64,000 nucleotides of DNA from contig NZ_JAUSSR010000012.1 of the NCBI RefSeq assembly GCF_030812475.1, positions 124,001 to 188,000 on the forward strand, given 5' to 3'. Source of the DNA: Pseudomonas lini (lineage in GTDB: Bacteria > Pseudomonadota > Gammaproteobacteria > Pseudomonadales > Pseudomonadaceae). This document shows, in pieces, positions 53,524 to 62,793 of this stretch (within the stretch, counting starts at the first letter, position 1; each line of letters starts with the position of its first letter). The notes beneath the pieces are model-generated. The model made no database searches and was not told where the DNA came from. It saw only the letters and a list, made by a program, of their open reading frames with translations. Position numbers and translations under genes: made by a program.

Positions 53524-54465
53524 ATGCTGGCTATCTTCCTCGAAACCCTGAACATCACCGCGCCGGTGTTTGCCATGCTGTTTCTGGGGGTGCTGCTCAA
53601 GCGCATCGACTGGATCAACGACAACTTCATCCACACCGCATCGGCCCTGGTGTTCAATGTCACCATGCCGGCGCTGTTGTTTCTGGGCATCCTGCATGCC
53701 GACCTGCACGCCGCATTGCAACCGGCGCTGCTGATCTACTTCTCTATCGCCACCCTGGTCTGTTTCGCCATTGCCTGGGGCTGGGCGATCTGGAAGTGCC
53801 CGCGGGAAGACCGGGGGATCTATACCCAGGGCGCGTTTCGTGGCAACAACGGTGTCATCGGCCTGGCGCTGGCAGCGAGCATGTACGGTGACTACGGGAT
53901 TTCCCTCGGGGCGATTCTCGCTGCACTGGTGATCCTGTTCTACAACACGCTTTCGACCATCGTGCTGGCGGTGTACAGCCCGGTGATCAAGTCCGACCCG
54001 TGGAGCATCTTCAAAAGCGTGATGATCAATCCACTGATCATCAGCGTGTTGGCGGCGGCCCCGTTCGCCTACTTCAACATCGGCTTGCCGGGATGGCTGG
54101 AGAAGTCCGGCCAGTACCTGGCGCAGACCACCTTGCCCCTGGCGCTGATCTGCATCGGCGGCACCCTGTCGCTGGCGGCAATGCGCAAAAGCGGCTCGAT
54201 GGCGCTGAGTTCGAGCCTCGTAAAGATGATCGGCCTGCCGATCCTGGCGACGCTGGGTGCCTGGCTCTGGGGTTTTCGCGGGGCGGAGCTGGGAATCCTG
54301 TTCCTGTACTTCGGCAGCCCGACCGCCGCGGCCAGTTTTGTCATGGCCCGCCAGGCCAATGGCAATCATGAACTGGCGGCAGCGATCATCGTGATTACCA
54401 CTTTGATGGCCGCGGTCACCACAAACATCGGGATCTTTTTGTTGCAGTGGGGTGGGTGGATCTAG
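53524..54465 (+). CDS. AEC-family (auxin efflux carrier) transporter
   Basis: 313-residue inner-membrane protein with about ten hydrophobic segments. AEC features include the opening VFAMLFLGVLLKRIDWIN and the sequence QGAFRGNNGVIGLALA in the first half, mirrored by LALICIGGTLSLAAMR and SPTAAASFVMARQANGN in the second. Relatives export malonate, malate or other carboxylates; the substrate here is open. It overlaps the end of the convergent PqaA-like gene by four bases. Confidence 0.88.
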   Translation: MLAIFLETLNITAPVFAMLFLGVLLKRIDWINDNFIHTASALVFNVTMPALLFLGILHADLHAALQPALLIYFSIATLVCFAIAWGWAIWKCPREDRGIYTQGAFRGNNGVIGLALAASMYGDYGISLGAILAALVILFYNTLSTIVLAVYSPVIKSDPWSIFKSVMINPLIISVLAAAPFAYFNIGLPGWLEKSGQYLAQTTLPLALICIGGTLSLAAMRKSGSMALSSSLVKMIGLPILATLGAWLWGFRGAELGILFLYFGSPTAAASFVMARQANGNHELAAAIIVITTLMAAVTTNIGIFLLQWGGWI

Positions 54466-55937
54466 TCGCTGAGCGTCTTGCAGCCTGGCTCGATGATCGG
54501 AGGTGCCGTATCCGGATAAACGTTGGGAGTCACCTGCACCGGTGTCGTGGCAACGAAACCGTCGGCAAAGGTGGCTTCGATAAAGGTCGCCTTCCATCCC
54601 CTGTCCGGCGTATCGATCAGCACCTGGGCGTCGAGCGGGGCTGAGGGAGTGACGTCGCTGGATTCGTAGCGAACCCCGCAGGGGTGTCGAAAGTCCCGGG
54701 CCAGCGGATTGATTGCAGTCCATTGAGTTACCTGCATCGGGGGTTCGGAAAACTTCAATCCCAGGATTTCCCTTGATCCCTGCAGAACCGAACGAGTTGT
54801 AATGACGGGTAAGGCACGGTCTTGCTGCCAGCGATTGATCACTGGAATGAGCGAGTTTTCGACGAATTGCCTGATCCCATAGTGGCTGGCGTTGGGCGTG
54901 ACTCGCAAGGCTTTCGGACCGGGTAGCGGGTCGAAAAAGAAAGCCGTGTTGTCCGGCAGGAAAAAGTCGTCGCTGCTGGCATTGACAATGTATTTGGGAA
55001 TCGCCAGGCGAGGAGCATAGGCCGAATTCAGGTAGCTCAGCGGGTCTTCGATTTTTAGCAGCCGGGCAAAATTTTCAGTCTTGATCTGCCGGGTGATGCC
55101 TTCATGGTGATAGTCAAAAAACGCCAGGGGCCAGTTTCGACCATAGGCTTGCCAGGTATGGTCGAGGACCTTGTCCATGCCCAGGATGTCGATGGCGAAG
55201 GGCACGATCGCATGCACGCGCTCATCGGTAATGGCTGCCAGCCAGGCGGTCCACCCGCGTTTCGAGGCGCCGCTGATGATAAACTGGTTGATCCCCCAGG
55301 GCTGCAATTGCTGCTGTGCCAGGTCCATGGCTTTGACCAGCGACATCACCATCGGCAAGCGCACTGACATGAACGGATGGCGCTGTGGATCATCGAGAAA
55401 CAGCTTCCAGCTGTGGGCGACGCTGGCGTCCTCCTTGCGTGGAACGCCATCATCGGCATACGTCAGGTATTGATTGGGGATATTGCTGACAGAGATCACG
55501 ATGGTGCGGGTTTGGAGGGCTACTTCGAGGGCCATCGCTTGGGTGAAATCGGTAGGGCCGCTTGGCTCCCTGCCCCCGCCCGGCGTCAGGGTACCGTTAT
55601 TGGCCACCAGCAAGGCCCGGCCATGCAGCGCGTTGTCCGGGATATAAATGTCGACGTCATGCTGCCAGCGTTCAGGGCTGACCAGGCCTTCTGGCGACCA
55701 CTGCCCGGACACCAGATCGAAGCTGCGTTTTTTCACGCCAGGAAATGTTTGCGTGCCTGTGGCGGTGTAGACCAATGGCTTGGCGGATTCGGCTTTTTTG
55801 TAGCAGGGTAGGACTTCACTGAAATCCCGATGGCTGGCTTCGAAACAAGCCTGGGCCGAGGCGTGTGCCGGGCTGCTGAAGAGCAGGCTCGACAGTGCCA
55901 GGCTGGAAAGGCTCGCCAGAACCCGGGATCGCATCAT
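54462..55937 (-). CDS. PhoPQ-activated pathogenicity-related (PqaA-like) protein
   Basis: 491 residues with a signal peptide cleaved after PAHASA. The PhoPQ_related family shows an alpha/beta-hydrolase-like core: IISGASKRGWTAWLAAI (nucleophile-elbow-like GASKRG), DILGMDKVLDHTWQAYG and VNASSDDFFLPDNTAFFFDPLPGPK. PqaA of Salmonella is regulated by PhoPQ and affects antimicrobial-peptide resistance; the enzymatic role is uncertain. Single gene. Confidence 0.88.
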   Translation of the reverse strand: MMRSRVLASLSSLALSSLLFSSPAHASAQACFEASHRDFSEVLPCYKKAESAKPLVYTATGTQTFPGVKKRSFDLVSGQWSPEGLVSPERWQHDVDIYIPDNALHGRALLVANNGTLTPGGGREPSGPTDFTQAMALEVALQTRTIVISVSNIPNQYLTYADDGVPRKEDASVAHSWKLFLDDPQRHPFMSVRLPMVMSLVKAMDLAQQQLQPWGINQFIISGASKRGWTAWLAAITDERVHAIVPFAIDILGMDKVLDHTWQAYGRNWPLAFFDYHHEGITRQIKTENFARLLKIEDPLSYLNSAYAPRLAIPKYIVNASSDDFFLPDNTAFFFDPLPGPKALRVTPNASHYGIRQFVENSLIPVINRWQQDRALPVITTRSVLQGSREILGLKFSEPPMQVTQWTAINPLARDFRHPCGVRYESSDVTPSAPLDAQVLIDTPDRGWKATFIEATFADGFVATTPVQVTPNVYPDTAPPIIEPGCKTLSD

Positions 55938-56186
55938 GAGAACGTCCTTGTGATGAAGCGAAGGTGCAAGGAGCGAGTACAGACCCCTTCGGCGACCATC
56001 ACTTATTGTGATTGTGTGTCGCTCATTTTGTCGTAAGGGGGCTGTCGTGCAACGGGCGGCGGGACGTCAATTATTATCGAAGTGTGTAGTTGAACCGGGG
56101 AGAGTCGCTGTCAGCGAGTGCTGCCGGGGTGGCGGTCGGCGGCTCCCCGGCAGCGCCTGTATTGAGTCGGGATTTGTCAGGCGGTG

Positions 56187-56567
56187 TCATTGCGCCTGCT
56201 GATAGCTATCGATCACTTCCTGCGCCGCCCGAAACGCGTCGATCGCCGCCGGCACACCGGCATACACCGCGCAATGCAGCAGCGCCTCGCGAATCTCCTC
56301 CACGGTGCAACCGTTGTTCAGCGCACCGCGCACATGGCCTTTCAATTCCTGCGGACACTTCAACGCCGTCAGCGCGGCGAGGGTGATCAGGCTGCGGGTT
56401 TTCAGTGGCAGGCCTTCGCGGTTCCAGACGCTGCCCCAGGCGTGTTCGTTGACGAAATCCTGCAGGGGCTGGGTGAACTCGGTGGCATTGCCCAGCGCAC
56501 GGTCGACGAAAGCGTCGCCCATCACTTGGCGGCGGACTTCAACCCCAGGCTTTTTATTATCGGTCAT
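56187..56567 (-). CDS. Carboxymuconolactone decarboxylase family protein (PcaC-like)
   Basis: 126 residues from ATG 56567 (MTDNKKPGVEVRRQVMGDAFVDRAL), close to the length and sequence of 4-carboxymuconolactone decarboxylase. The CMD core appears as WNREGLPLKTRSLITLAALTAL and GCTVEEIREALLHCAVYAGVPAAIDAF, with a single Cys in the helical motif. No other protocatechuate genes are nearby, so the role could lie elsewhere. It overlaps the preceding exchanger gene by ATGA. Confidence 0.88.
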   Translation of the reverse strand: MTDNKKPGVEVRRQVMGDAFVDRALGNATEFTQPLQDFVNEHAWGSVWNREGLPLKTRSLITLAALTALKCPQELKGHVRGALNNGCTVEEIREALLHCAVYAGVPAAIDAFRAAQEVIDSYQQAQ

Positions 56568-57625
56568 GGCAATTCCCTCTTGTGGTGTTGGCGACGCCAG
56601 GCGCGCAGGGACGTGAACAGCAAATACGCCACCAGTGCCGGCAGGACAAAAAACAGCATCAGGTGTTCCAGCTTGCCAGCCAGCGGCATACCGGTGGTGA
56701 ATGACACCACATGCAGGCCGTACGCCAGGTACAGCCCCAGAAACAGCAGGCCTTCGGCCCGGGTCATCCGGTAGCCGGAATAGAACACCGGCAGGCACAG
56801 TGCTGCGACGCCGAGCATGACTGGCAAATCGAATTCCAGGGCGTTGGGCGACACCGACAGCGGTGACGGCGCGATCAGCGCGGTAAAACCGAGTACGCCC
56901 AGAAGATTGAACAGGTTGCTGCCGACCACGTTGCCCACGGCGATCTCCCGTTCTCCGCGCAACGCCGCGATCAGCGAGGTGGCGAGTTCCGGCAGGGAGG
57001 TGCTGACGGCAACGATGGTCAGGCCAATGATCCGCTCGGAAAGTCCCAGGTCGGTGGCGACCGACACCGCGGCGCCCAACAACAGGTGCCCGGCGTAGAC
57101 CAGCATCGCCAGCCCGACGGCGATCATCAGCAGGCTGCTGAGCCACGGCGCTTGCACCCCATCCTGGGCAGTCGATTGCGGACGGGCCGAATGCCGCGAC
57201 TGGCGCAGCAGCAAGCCTAGATACAACACCAGCGCTGCCAGCAGCAGTACGCCGTCAATCCGGGTGAGTTCTTCATTCCACGCCAATATGAACACCAGCA
57301 GGCTGGCGCCGATCATCAGCGCAATGTCCAGGTGCACCAGTTGCCGCGACACCCGCAGCGGGATGATCAGCGCCGAGAGCCCGAGGGTGACGAGGATGTT
57401 GAAGATGCTGCTGCCGATCACGCTGCCGACGGCGATGTCGGCGTTTTGCGCCAGGGTCGCCTGCAGGCTGACCGCCATCTGCGGCGCGCTGCTGCCGAGG
57501 GCGACGATGGTCAGGCCGATAATCAGTGGGCGAACATGCAGCCGCGCCGCCAGGCGCACGGCGGCGCGCACCATCAGTTCGGCGCCGGCGATCAGTAACA
57601 ACAGGCCGCTGAGCAATTCAATCAC
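56564..57625 (-). CDS. Ca2+/cation antiporter (CaCA, YrbG-like)
   Basis: 353 residues with two inverted Na_Ca_ex halves. The alpha-repeats are GSSAPQMAVSLQATLAQNAD...GSVIGSS and STSLPELATSLIAAL...GNVVGSN, carrying the acidic and polar residues that coordinate the ions; about ten membrane segments. The start is uncertain: no ATG lies at the conserved position, so GTG 57625 (starting IELLSGLLLLI) is taken, without a clear ribosome binding site. Short gap to the RlpA-like gene. Confidence 0.85.
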   Translation of the reverse strand: MIELLSGLLLLIAGAELMVRAAVRLAARLHVRPLIIGLTIVALGSSAPQMAVSLQATLAQNADIAVGSVIGSSIFNILVTLGLSALIIPLRVSRQLVHLDIALMIGASLLVFILAWNEELTRIDGVLLLAALVLYLGLLLRQSRHSARPQSTAQDGVQAPWLSSLLMIAVGLAMLVYAGHLLLGAAVSVATDLGLSERIIGLTIVAVSTSLPELATSLIAALRGEREIAVGNVVGSNLFNLLGVLGFTALIAPSPLSVSPNALEFDLPVMLGVAALCLPVFYSGYRMTRAEGLLFLGLYLAYGLHVVSFTTGMPLAGKLEHLMLFFVLPALVAYLLFTSLRAWRRQHHKRELP

Positions 57626-57675
57626 GCTGAGCAGGGGTAAATCGGCAAGTCCGAAGATGGTCGAGGCTCCGTCGG

Positions 57676-58047
57676 TCAGTCGAGGGCTTGCACGCGAACC
57701 CGTGCGGTGCCGCTTCTGAGCATGCCCAGGCGTTCGGCAGCCTCGTGTGAAACATCGATCAGACGCCCACGGGTATGTGGCCCGCGATCGTTGATGCGCA
57801 CTACACAGGATTTGTCGTTGTTCAGATTGGTGACCTTCACCCGTGTACCAAAGGGTAGCTGACGGTGGGCGGCGGTCAGGGCATTTTTGTTGAAGCGCTC
57901 GCCACTGGCGGTGCGTTTGCCTTGGTGTCTCGCGCCGTACCAGGAGGCGGTGCCGGTCTTGTCGTAGCCGTGTGGATCGATGATGTCGTTGCTGGAACAA
58001 CCGGCCAGCAGGGAGAGCAGGGCGCAGGCACTGAGCAGACGTTTCAT
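57676..58047 (-). CDS. RlpA-like septal-ring/double-psi-barrel lipoprotein, short form
   Basis: 123 residues. Lipoprotein signal with lipobox LLAGC, then a single DPBB domain (TGTASWYGARHQGKRTASGERFNKNALTAAH, VVRINDRGPHTRGRLIDVS). The aspartate and histidines used by RlpA lytic transglycosylases are present. Unlike the main RlpA of Pseudomonas it has no SPOR domain, so septal targeting through denuded glycan is not expected. A REP pair precedes it. Confidence 0.88.
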   Translation of the reverse strand: MKRLLSACALLSLLAGCSSNDIIDPHGYDKTGTASWYGARHQGKRTASGERFNKNALTAAHRQLPFGTRVKVTNLNNDKSCVVRINDRGPHTRGRLIDVSHEAAERLGMLRSGTARVRVQALD

Positions 58048-58068
58048 TCAAAGGTATCCACATACAAA

Positions 58069-58152
58069 TGTGGGAGCGAGCCTGCTCGCGATGGTGTGTC
58101 AGCTACAAACATGTCGACTGATACTCCATCGCGAGCAAGCTTGCTCCTACAG
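58069..58152. repeat. REP pair, GCGAGC type
   Basis: ATGTGGGAGCGAGCCTGCTC at 58069 and the inverted GCAAGCTTGCTCCTACAG ending at 58152. The spacer has a GTCAGCT...ACTGAT stem like that of the 12343 pair. Confidence 0.85.
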
Positions 58153-58190
58153 GGGGGTGGAGCCAGGCTTGGGATCTGGCTCCATGCTCA

Positions 58191-59636
58191 TCAGCCTTCG
58201 AGCTTGCTTTTCAGCAGTTCGTTGACCTGTTGCGGGTTGGCTTTGCCTTTGGACGCTTTCATCGCCTGGCCGACGAAGAAGCCGAACATCTTGCCGCGTT
58301 TGGCTTCGTCTGCCGCGCGGTATTGCTCGACCTGTTCGGCATTGGCCGCGAGCATCTCGTCCAGAACTGCAGAGATGGCGCCGCTGTCGGTCACTTGCTT
58401 GAGGCCGCGCTTGTCGATGATCTCGTCCGCGCTGCCTTCGCCGTTGGCCATGGCTTCGAACACCACCTTGGCGATCTTGCCGGAGATGGTATTGTCCTTG
58501 ATGCGCAGCAGCATGCCGCCCAGTTGCTCGGCCGAGACCGGCGACTGGTCGATGTCCAGGCCCTGCTTGTTCAACAGGCTGCCCAGCTCGACCATCACCC
58601 AGTTGGCCGCCAGCTTGGCGTCGCCGCCTATGCTCGCGACTTTCTCGAAGTAATCGGCTTGCTCGCGGCTGGTGGCCAGGACGCTGGCGTCGTAGACCGA
58701 CAGGCCGAACTGCGCCTGGAAGCGCTCGCGTTTCTGCGGTGGCAATTCCGGCAGGGTGGCGCGCACCTCGTCGAGGAACGAGTTCTCGATGACCACTGGC
58801 AGCAGGTCCGGATCGGGGAAGTAACGGTAATCGTTGGCTTCCTCTTTGCTGCGCATCGGACGGGTTTCGTCCTTGTTCGGATCGTACAGGCGGGTCTGCT
58901 GGATCACCCTGCCGCCGTCCTCGATCAGCTCGATCTGGCGCTGCACTTCGGTGTTGATCGCCTTCTCGATGAAGCGGAACGAGTTGACGTTCTTGATCTC
59001 ACAGCGCGTACCGAACTCAACCTGGCCTTTCGGACGGATCGACACGTTGCAGTCGCAACGCAGCGAGCCTTCGGCCATGTTGCCGTCGCAGATGCCCAGG
59101 TAACGCACCAGCGCGTGGACAGCCTTGACGTAAGCCACGGCTTCCTTGGCGCTGCGCATGTCCGGCTCGGAAACGATTTCCAGCAGCGGCGTGCCGGCGC
59201 GGTTCAGGTCGATACCCGTGGCACCGGTGAACTCTTCGTGCAGGCTCTTGCCGGCGTCTTCTTCCAGGTGCGCGCGGGTGATGCCGACACGTTTGACTGT
59301 GCCGTCTTCCAGGGCGATGTCCAGGTGGCCCTTGCCAACGATCGGCAACTCCATCTGGCTGATCTGGTAGCCCTTGGGCAAGTCCGGGTAGAAGTAGTTC
59401 TTGCGGGCGAACACGTTGTGCTGGCCGATCTCGGCGTCGATCGCCAGACCGAACATCACCGCCATGCGCACCGCTTCCTGGTTCAGCACCGGCAGTACGC
59501 CGGGCATGCCCAGGTCGACCAGGCTGGCCTGGGTGTTCGGCTCGGAACCGAAGGTGGTGGAACTACCGGAAAAGATTTTCGACCGGGTGGTGAGCTGGGT
59601 ATGAATCTCCAGCCCGATCACGACTTCCCATTGCAT
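58191..59636 (-). CDS. gatB: Aspartyl/glutamyl-tRNA amidotransferase subunit B
   Basis: 481 residues of normal length. GatB signatures include WEVVIGLEIHTQLTTRSKIF at the start, YFYPDLPKGYQISQ, and EGSLRCDCNVSIR, with a C-terminal YqeY-like tail for tRNA binding. Phosphorylates and amidates Asp-tRNA(Asn)/Glu-tRNA(Gln) with GatA and GatC. Last gene of the gatCAB operon. Confidence 0.97.
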   Translation of the reverse strand: MQWEVVIGLEIHTQLTTRSKIFSGSSTTFGSEPNTQASLVDLGMPGVLPVLNQEAVRMAVMFGLAIDAEIGQHNVFARKNYFYPDLPKGYQISQMELPIVGKGHLDIALEDGTVKRVGITRAHLEEDAGKSLHEEFTGATGIDLNRAGTPLLEIVSEPDMRSAKEAVAYVKAVHALVRYLGICDGNMAEGSLRCDCNVSIRPKGQVEFGTRCEIKNVNSFRFIEKAINTEVQRQIELIEDGGRVIQQTRLYDPNKDETRPMRSKEEANDYRYFPDPDLLPVVIENSFLDEVRATLPELPPQKRERFQAQFGLSVYDASVLATSREQADYFEKVASIGGDAKLAANWVMVELGSLLNKQGLDIDQSPVSAEQLGGMLLRIKDNTISGKIAKVVFEAMANGEGSADEIIDKRGLKQVTDSGAISAVLDEMLAANAEQVEQYRAADEAKRGKMFGFFVGQAMKASKGKANPQQVNELLKSKLEG

Positions 59637-59646
59637 GTGTTTCTCC

Positions 59647-61098
59647 TCAGAAGCCGGTTGGGGTACGGGTGTGCCAGTCAGTGTTCAACTGATACTGATG
59701 GGCAACGTTCAACAGGCGACCTTCCTGGAAATACGGGGCGAGCAGCTGCACGCCGACCGGCAGCCCGTCGACGAAACCTGCGGGCATGGACAAGCCCGGC
59801 AGGCCGGCGAGGTTGGCGGTGATGGTGTAGACGTCTTCCAGGTACGCAGCGACCGGGTCGCTGTTCTTGGCGCCGAGCTTCCAGGCCGGGTTCGGCGTGG
59901 TCGGGCCGAGGATGATGTCGACCTCGTTGAAGGCGGCCATGAAGTCGTTCTTGATCAGGCGACGGATTTTCTGCGCCTTCAGGTAGTAGGCGTCGTAGTA
60001 ACCGGCCGACAGCGCGTAGGCGCCGACCATGATCCGGCGCTGCACTTCCGGGCCGAAACCTTCGCCACGGGAACGCTTGTACAGGTCGATCAGGTTCTTC
60101 GGGTCTTCGCAACGGTAGCCGAATCGCACGCCGTCGAAGCGCGACAGGTTGGAAGAGGCTTCCGCCGGGGCGATCACGTAGTACGCAGGGATCGCGTGCT
60201 GCATGTTCGGCAGGCTGATTTCCTTGACCACGGCACCGAGCTTTTCCAGCGCCTTGACGCTGTTGTGGATCAGGTCGGCAATGCGCGGATCGAGGCCGGC
60301 ACCGAAGTATTCCTTCGGCACGCCGATGCGCAGGCCTTGCAGCGAACCGTTGAGGCTGGCGCTGTAATCAGGCACGGGTTCGTCGATGCTGGTGGAGTCC
60401 TGCGGGTCGAAACCGGCCATGCCTTGCAGCAGGATCGCGCAGTCTTCGGCGGTGCGAGCCAGCGGGCCGCCCTGATCGAGGCTGGAGGCGTAAGCGATCA
60501 TGCCCCAGCGCGAAACGCGACCGTACGTCGGTTTCAGGCCGGTGAGGTTGGTCAGTGCGGCAGGCTGGCGAATCGAACCGCCGGTGTCGGTGCCTGTCGC
60601 CGCCGGCAACAGACGCGCGGCAACCGCCGCCGCCGAACCGCCGGATGAACCGCCTGGCACGTGTTCCAGGTTCCACGGGTTTTTCACCGCGCCGTAGTAG
60701 CTCGACTCGTTGGCCGACCCCATGGCGAATTCGTCCATGTTGGTCTTGCCCAGGGTCACCGCGCCGGCAGCCGCCAGCTTGGCCACTACGGTGGCGTCGT
60801 ACGGTGCCTTGAAATTGTCGAGCATCTTCGAGCCGCAGCTGGTGCGGATGCCCTGGGTGCAGAACAGGTCTTTATGGGCGATCGGCGCGCCAAGCAGGGC
60901 ACCGTTCTCGCCATTGGCCCGGCGGGCGTCAGCGGCTTTGGCCTGCTGCAGCGCCAGGTCTTCGGTGAGGCTGATGAAGCTGTTGAGCTGCGGATCGAGC
61001 TGGGTGATGCGCGCCAGCAGGGCCTTGGTCAGCTCTTCGGAAGAAAACTTTTTGTCGGCGAGACCGCGGGCGATCTCGGCCAGAGTCAATTGATGCAT
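59647..61098 (-). CDS. gatA: Aspartyl/glutamyl-tRNA amidotransferase subunit A
   Basis: 483-residue amidase-signature glutaminase that supplies ammonia to GatB. The Ser-cisSer-Lys triad regions are intact: AHKDLFCTQG (Lys), VPGGSSGGSAAAV (cis-Ser) and GTDTGGSIRQPA (Ser nucleophile). It ends 11 bases before gatB. Confidence 0.97.
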   Translation of the reverse strand: MHQLTLAEIARGLADKKFSSEELTKALLARITQLDPQLNSFISLTEDLALQQAKAADARRANGENGALLGAPIAHKDLFCTQGIRTSCGSKMLDNFKAPYDATVVAKLAAAGAVTLGKTNMDEFAMGSANESSYYGAVKNPWNLEHVPGGSSGGSAAAVAARLLPAATGTDTGGSIRQPAALTNLTGLKPTYGRVSRWGMIAYASSLDQGGPLARTAEDCAILLQGMAGFDPQDSTSIDEPVPDYSASLNGSLQGLRIGVPKEYFGAGLDPRIADLIHNSVKALEKLGAVVKEISLPNMQHAIPAYYVIAPAEASSNLSRFDGVRFGYRCEDPKNLIDLYKRSRGEGFGPEVQRRIMVGAYALSAGYYDAYYLKAQKIRRLIKNDFMAAFNEVDIILGPTTPNPAWKLGAKNSDPVAAYLEDVYTITANLAGLPGLSMPAGFVDGLPVGVQLLAPYFQEGRLLNVAHQYQLNTDWHTRTPTGF

Positions 61099-61114
61099 TG
61101 CAGGCTCTTTCCCT

Positions 61115-61402
61115 TTAGTCGATGACTTTCGGAACCAGGTACAGGCCGTTTTCGACCGCTGGTGCGATGGACTGGTAGGCCTCGCGATGATCGGTCTCGG
61201 TCACGACGTCTGCGCGCAGGCGCTGGCTGGCTTCCAGTGGATGGGCGAGCGGCTCGATACCGTCGGTATTGACCGCCTGCATTTCGTCGACCAGCCCGAG
61301 AATGCTGTTCAGGGCCGAAGTGATGTGTGGAAGATCGGCATCATTGAGGCCAAGGCAGGCCAGATGAGCGATTTTTTCCACGTCGGAGCGTTCAAGCGCC
61401 AT
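61115..61402 (-). CDS. gatC: Aspartyl/glutamyl-tRNA amidotransferase subunit C
   Basis: 95-residue small subunit that clamps GatA and GatB together. Starts MALERSDVEKIAHLACLGL and carries the PLAHPLEASQRLRADVV belt. First gene of the operon; its promoter must lie in the 211-base gap shared with the divergent mreB. Confidence 0.96.
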   Translation of the reverse strand: MALERSDVEKIAHLACLGLNDADLPHITSALNSILGLVDEMQAVNTDGIEPLAHPLEASQRLRADVVTETDHREAYQSIAPAVENGLYLVPKVID

Positions 61403-61613
61403 GGGAATCTCCAGTGGAAAACAGAACGGACGGCGTCCGTGTGTTAGATTGGTCGGAACACTACCGCATTTCTACGGTCATATGGCCGCGATTGTGGGGC
61501 TTGGTGCACGGAAAAGCGGCCAATTTAACATATTGGCGCCTTGCCCAAAATCCCTGTCGTTGTTAGAGTTTGCCGCACTTTTTTACCCACGCGTTGCCTA
61601 GGGTCCTTTCCCC

Positions 61614-62651
61614 ATGTTCAAGAAACTGCGTGGCATGTTTTCCAGCGATCTCTCTATTGACCTGGGCACTGCCAACACCCTTATTTACGTGCGCGAGCGC
61701 GGAATCGTTCTGAATGAGCCATCGGTTGTGGCCATTCGGACACACGGTAACCAGAAAAGTGTCGTTGCCGTTGGCACCGAGGCCAAGCGCATGCTGGGCC
61801 GTACGCCAGGCAATATTGCTGCCATTCGTCCGATGAAAGACGGCGTGATCGCTGACTTCAGTGTCTGTGAAAAAATGCTGCAATATTTTATCAACAAAGT
61901 TCACGAAAACAGTTTTTTGCAGCCCAGCCCTCGTGTATTGATCTGCGTTCCGTGCAAATCCACCCAGGTTGAGCGTCGTGCCATCCGTGAATCGGCCCTC
62001 GGTGCCGGTGCCCGTGAAGTCTTCCTGATCGAAGAGCCGATGGCGGCCGCGATCGGTGCCGGTCTGCCGGTTGAAGAAGCTCGCGGCTCGATGGTTGTCG
62101 ATATCGGTGGCGGTACCACTGAAATCGCCCTGATCTCCCTGAATGGTGTGGTTTATGCCGAATCCGTACGGGTTGGCGGCGACCGCTTCGACGAAGCGAT
62201 CATTACCTACGTGCGTCGCAATTACGGCAGCCTGATCGGCGAGTCCACCGCCGAGCGCATCAAGCAGGAAATCGGTACCGCCTACCCGGGCGGCGAAGTT
62301 CGCGAAGTCGACGTTCGCGGCCGTAACCTGGCCGAAGGCGTTCCACGGGCATTCACCCTGAACTCCAATGAAGTGCTCGAAGCGCTGCAAGAGTCCCTGG
62401 CCACCATCGTTCAGGCGGTAAAAAGTGCGCTGGAGCAATCGCCGCCGGAACTGGCTTCCGATATCGCCGAACGTGGCCTGGTGCTGACCGGTGGTGGCGC
62501 CTTGCTGCGCGACCTCGACAAGTTGCTGGCCCAGGAAACCGGTCTGCCGGTGATCGTTGCCGAAGACCCGCTGACCTGCGTCGCCCGCGGCGGTGGCCGT
62601 GCCCTGGAAATGATGGATAAACACACCATGGACCTGCTTTCCAGCGAGTGA
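61614..62651 (+). CDS. mreB: Rod-shape determining protein MreB
   Basis: 345-residue bacterial actin that organises the elongasome under the inner membrane. Nucleotide-binding motifs are IDLGTANTLIYV (phosphate 1), VVDIGGGTTEIALI (phosphate 2) and VLTGGGALLRDLDKLL (adenosine). The N-terminal MFKKLRGMFSSDLSIDLG is standard for Pseudomonas. A hairpin follows before mreC. Confidence 0.98.
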   Translation: MFKKLRGMFSSDLSIDLGTANTLIYVRERGIVLNEPSVVAIRTHGNQKSVVAVGTEAKRMLGRTPGNIAAIRPMKDGVIADFSVCEKMLQYFINKVHENSFLQPSPRVLICVPCKSTQVERRAIRESALGAGAREVFLIEEPMAAAIGAGLPVEEARGSMVVDIGGGTTEIALISLNGVVYAESVRVGGDRFDEAIITYVRRNYGSLIGESTAERIKQEIGTAYPGGEVREVDVRGRNLAEGVPRAFTLNSNEVLEALQESLATIVQAVKSALEQSPPELASDIAERGLVLTGGGALLRDLDKLLAQETGLPVIVAEDPLTCVARGGGRALEMMDKHTMDLLSSE

Positions 62652-62681
62652 TATCGCCGGTTGCATCTATGCTGTTGGCGC

Positions 62682-62709
62682 ACAGGCAGCACTTTGCAGT
62701 GCTGCCTGT
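62682..62709 (+). terminator. Hairpin/attenuator between mreB and mreC
   Basis: ACAGGCAGCAC (62682-62692) pairs perfectly with GTGCTGCCTGT (62699-62709), six-base loop, followed by TGCGTTTATCTT. It would reduce transcription into mreCD, keeping MreB in excess. Confidence 0.7.
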
Positions 62710-62751
62710 TGCGTTTATCTTCTGTCAGTCTGCATCCAGGCCGGTCTGCCT

Positions 62752-62793
62752 ATGAATAACGAGAACATTTGCCTGGGAGGAGCGGCTTATTAA
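62752..62793 (+). CDS. Possible 13-residue leader ORF upstream of mreC
   Basis: ATG 62752 opens MNNENICLGGAAY and stops at TAA 62791-62793, one base into the presumed mreC start codon ATT (62789-62791). Such a stop-start overlap could deliver terminating ribosomes to the unusual mreC start. Its own ribosome binding site is weak, so translation is uncertain. Confidence 0.3.
   Translation: MNNENICLGGAAY

Noticed and set aside
58230..60648. 530- and 337-codon + strand frames over gatB and gatA
   Set aside because: Shadows; gatB and gatA are complete on the other strand.
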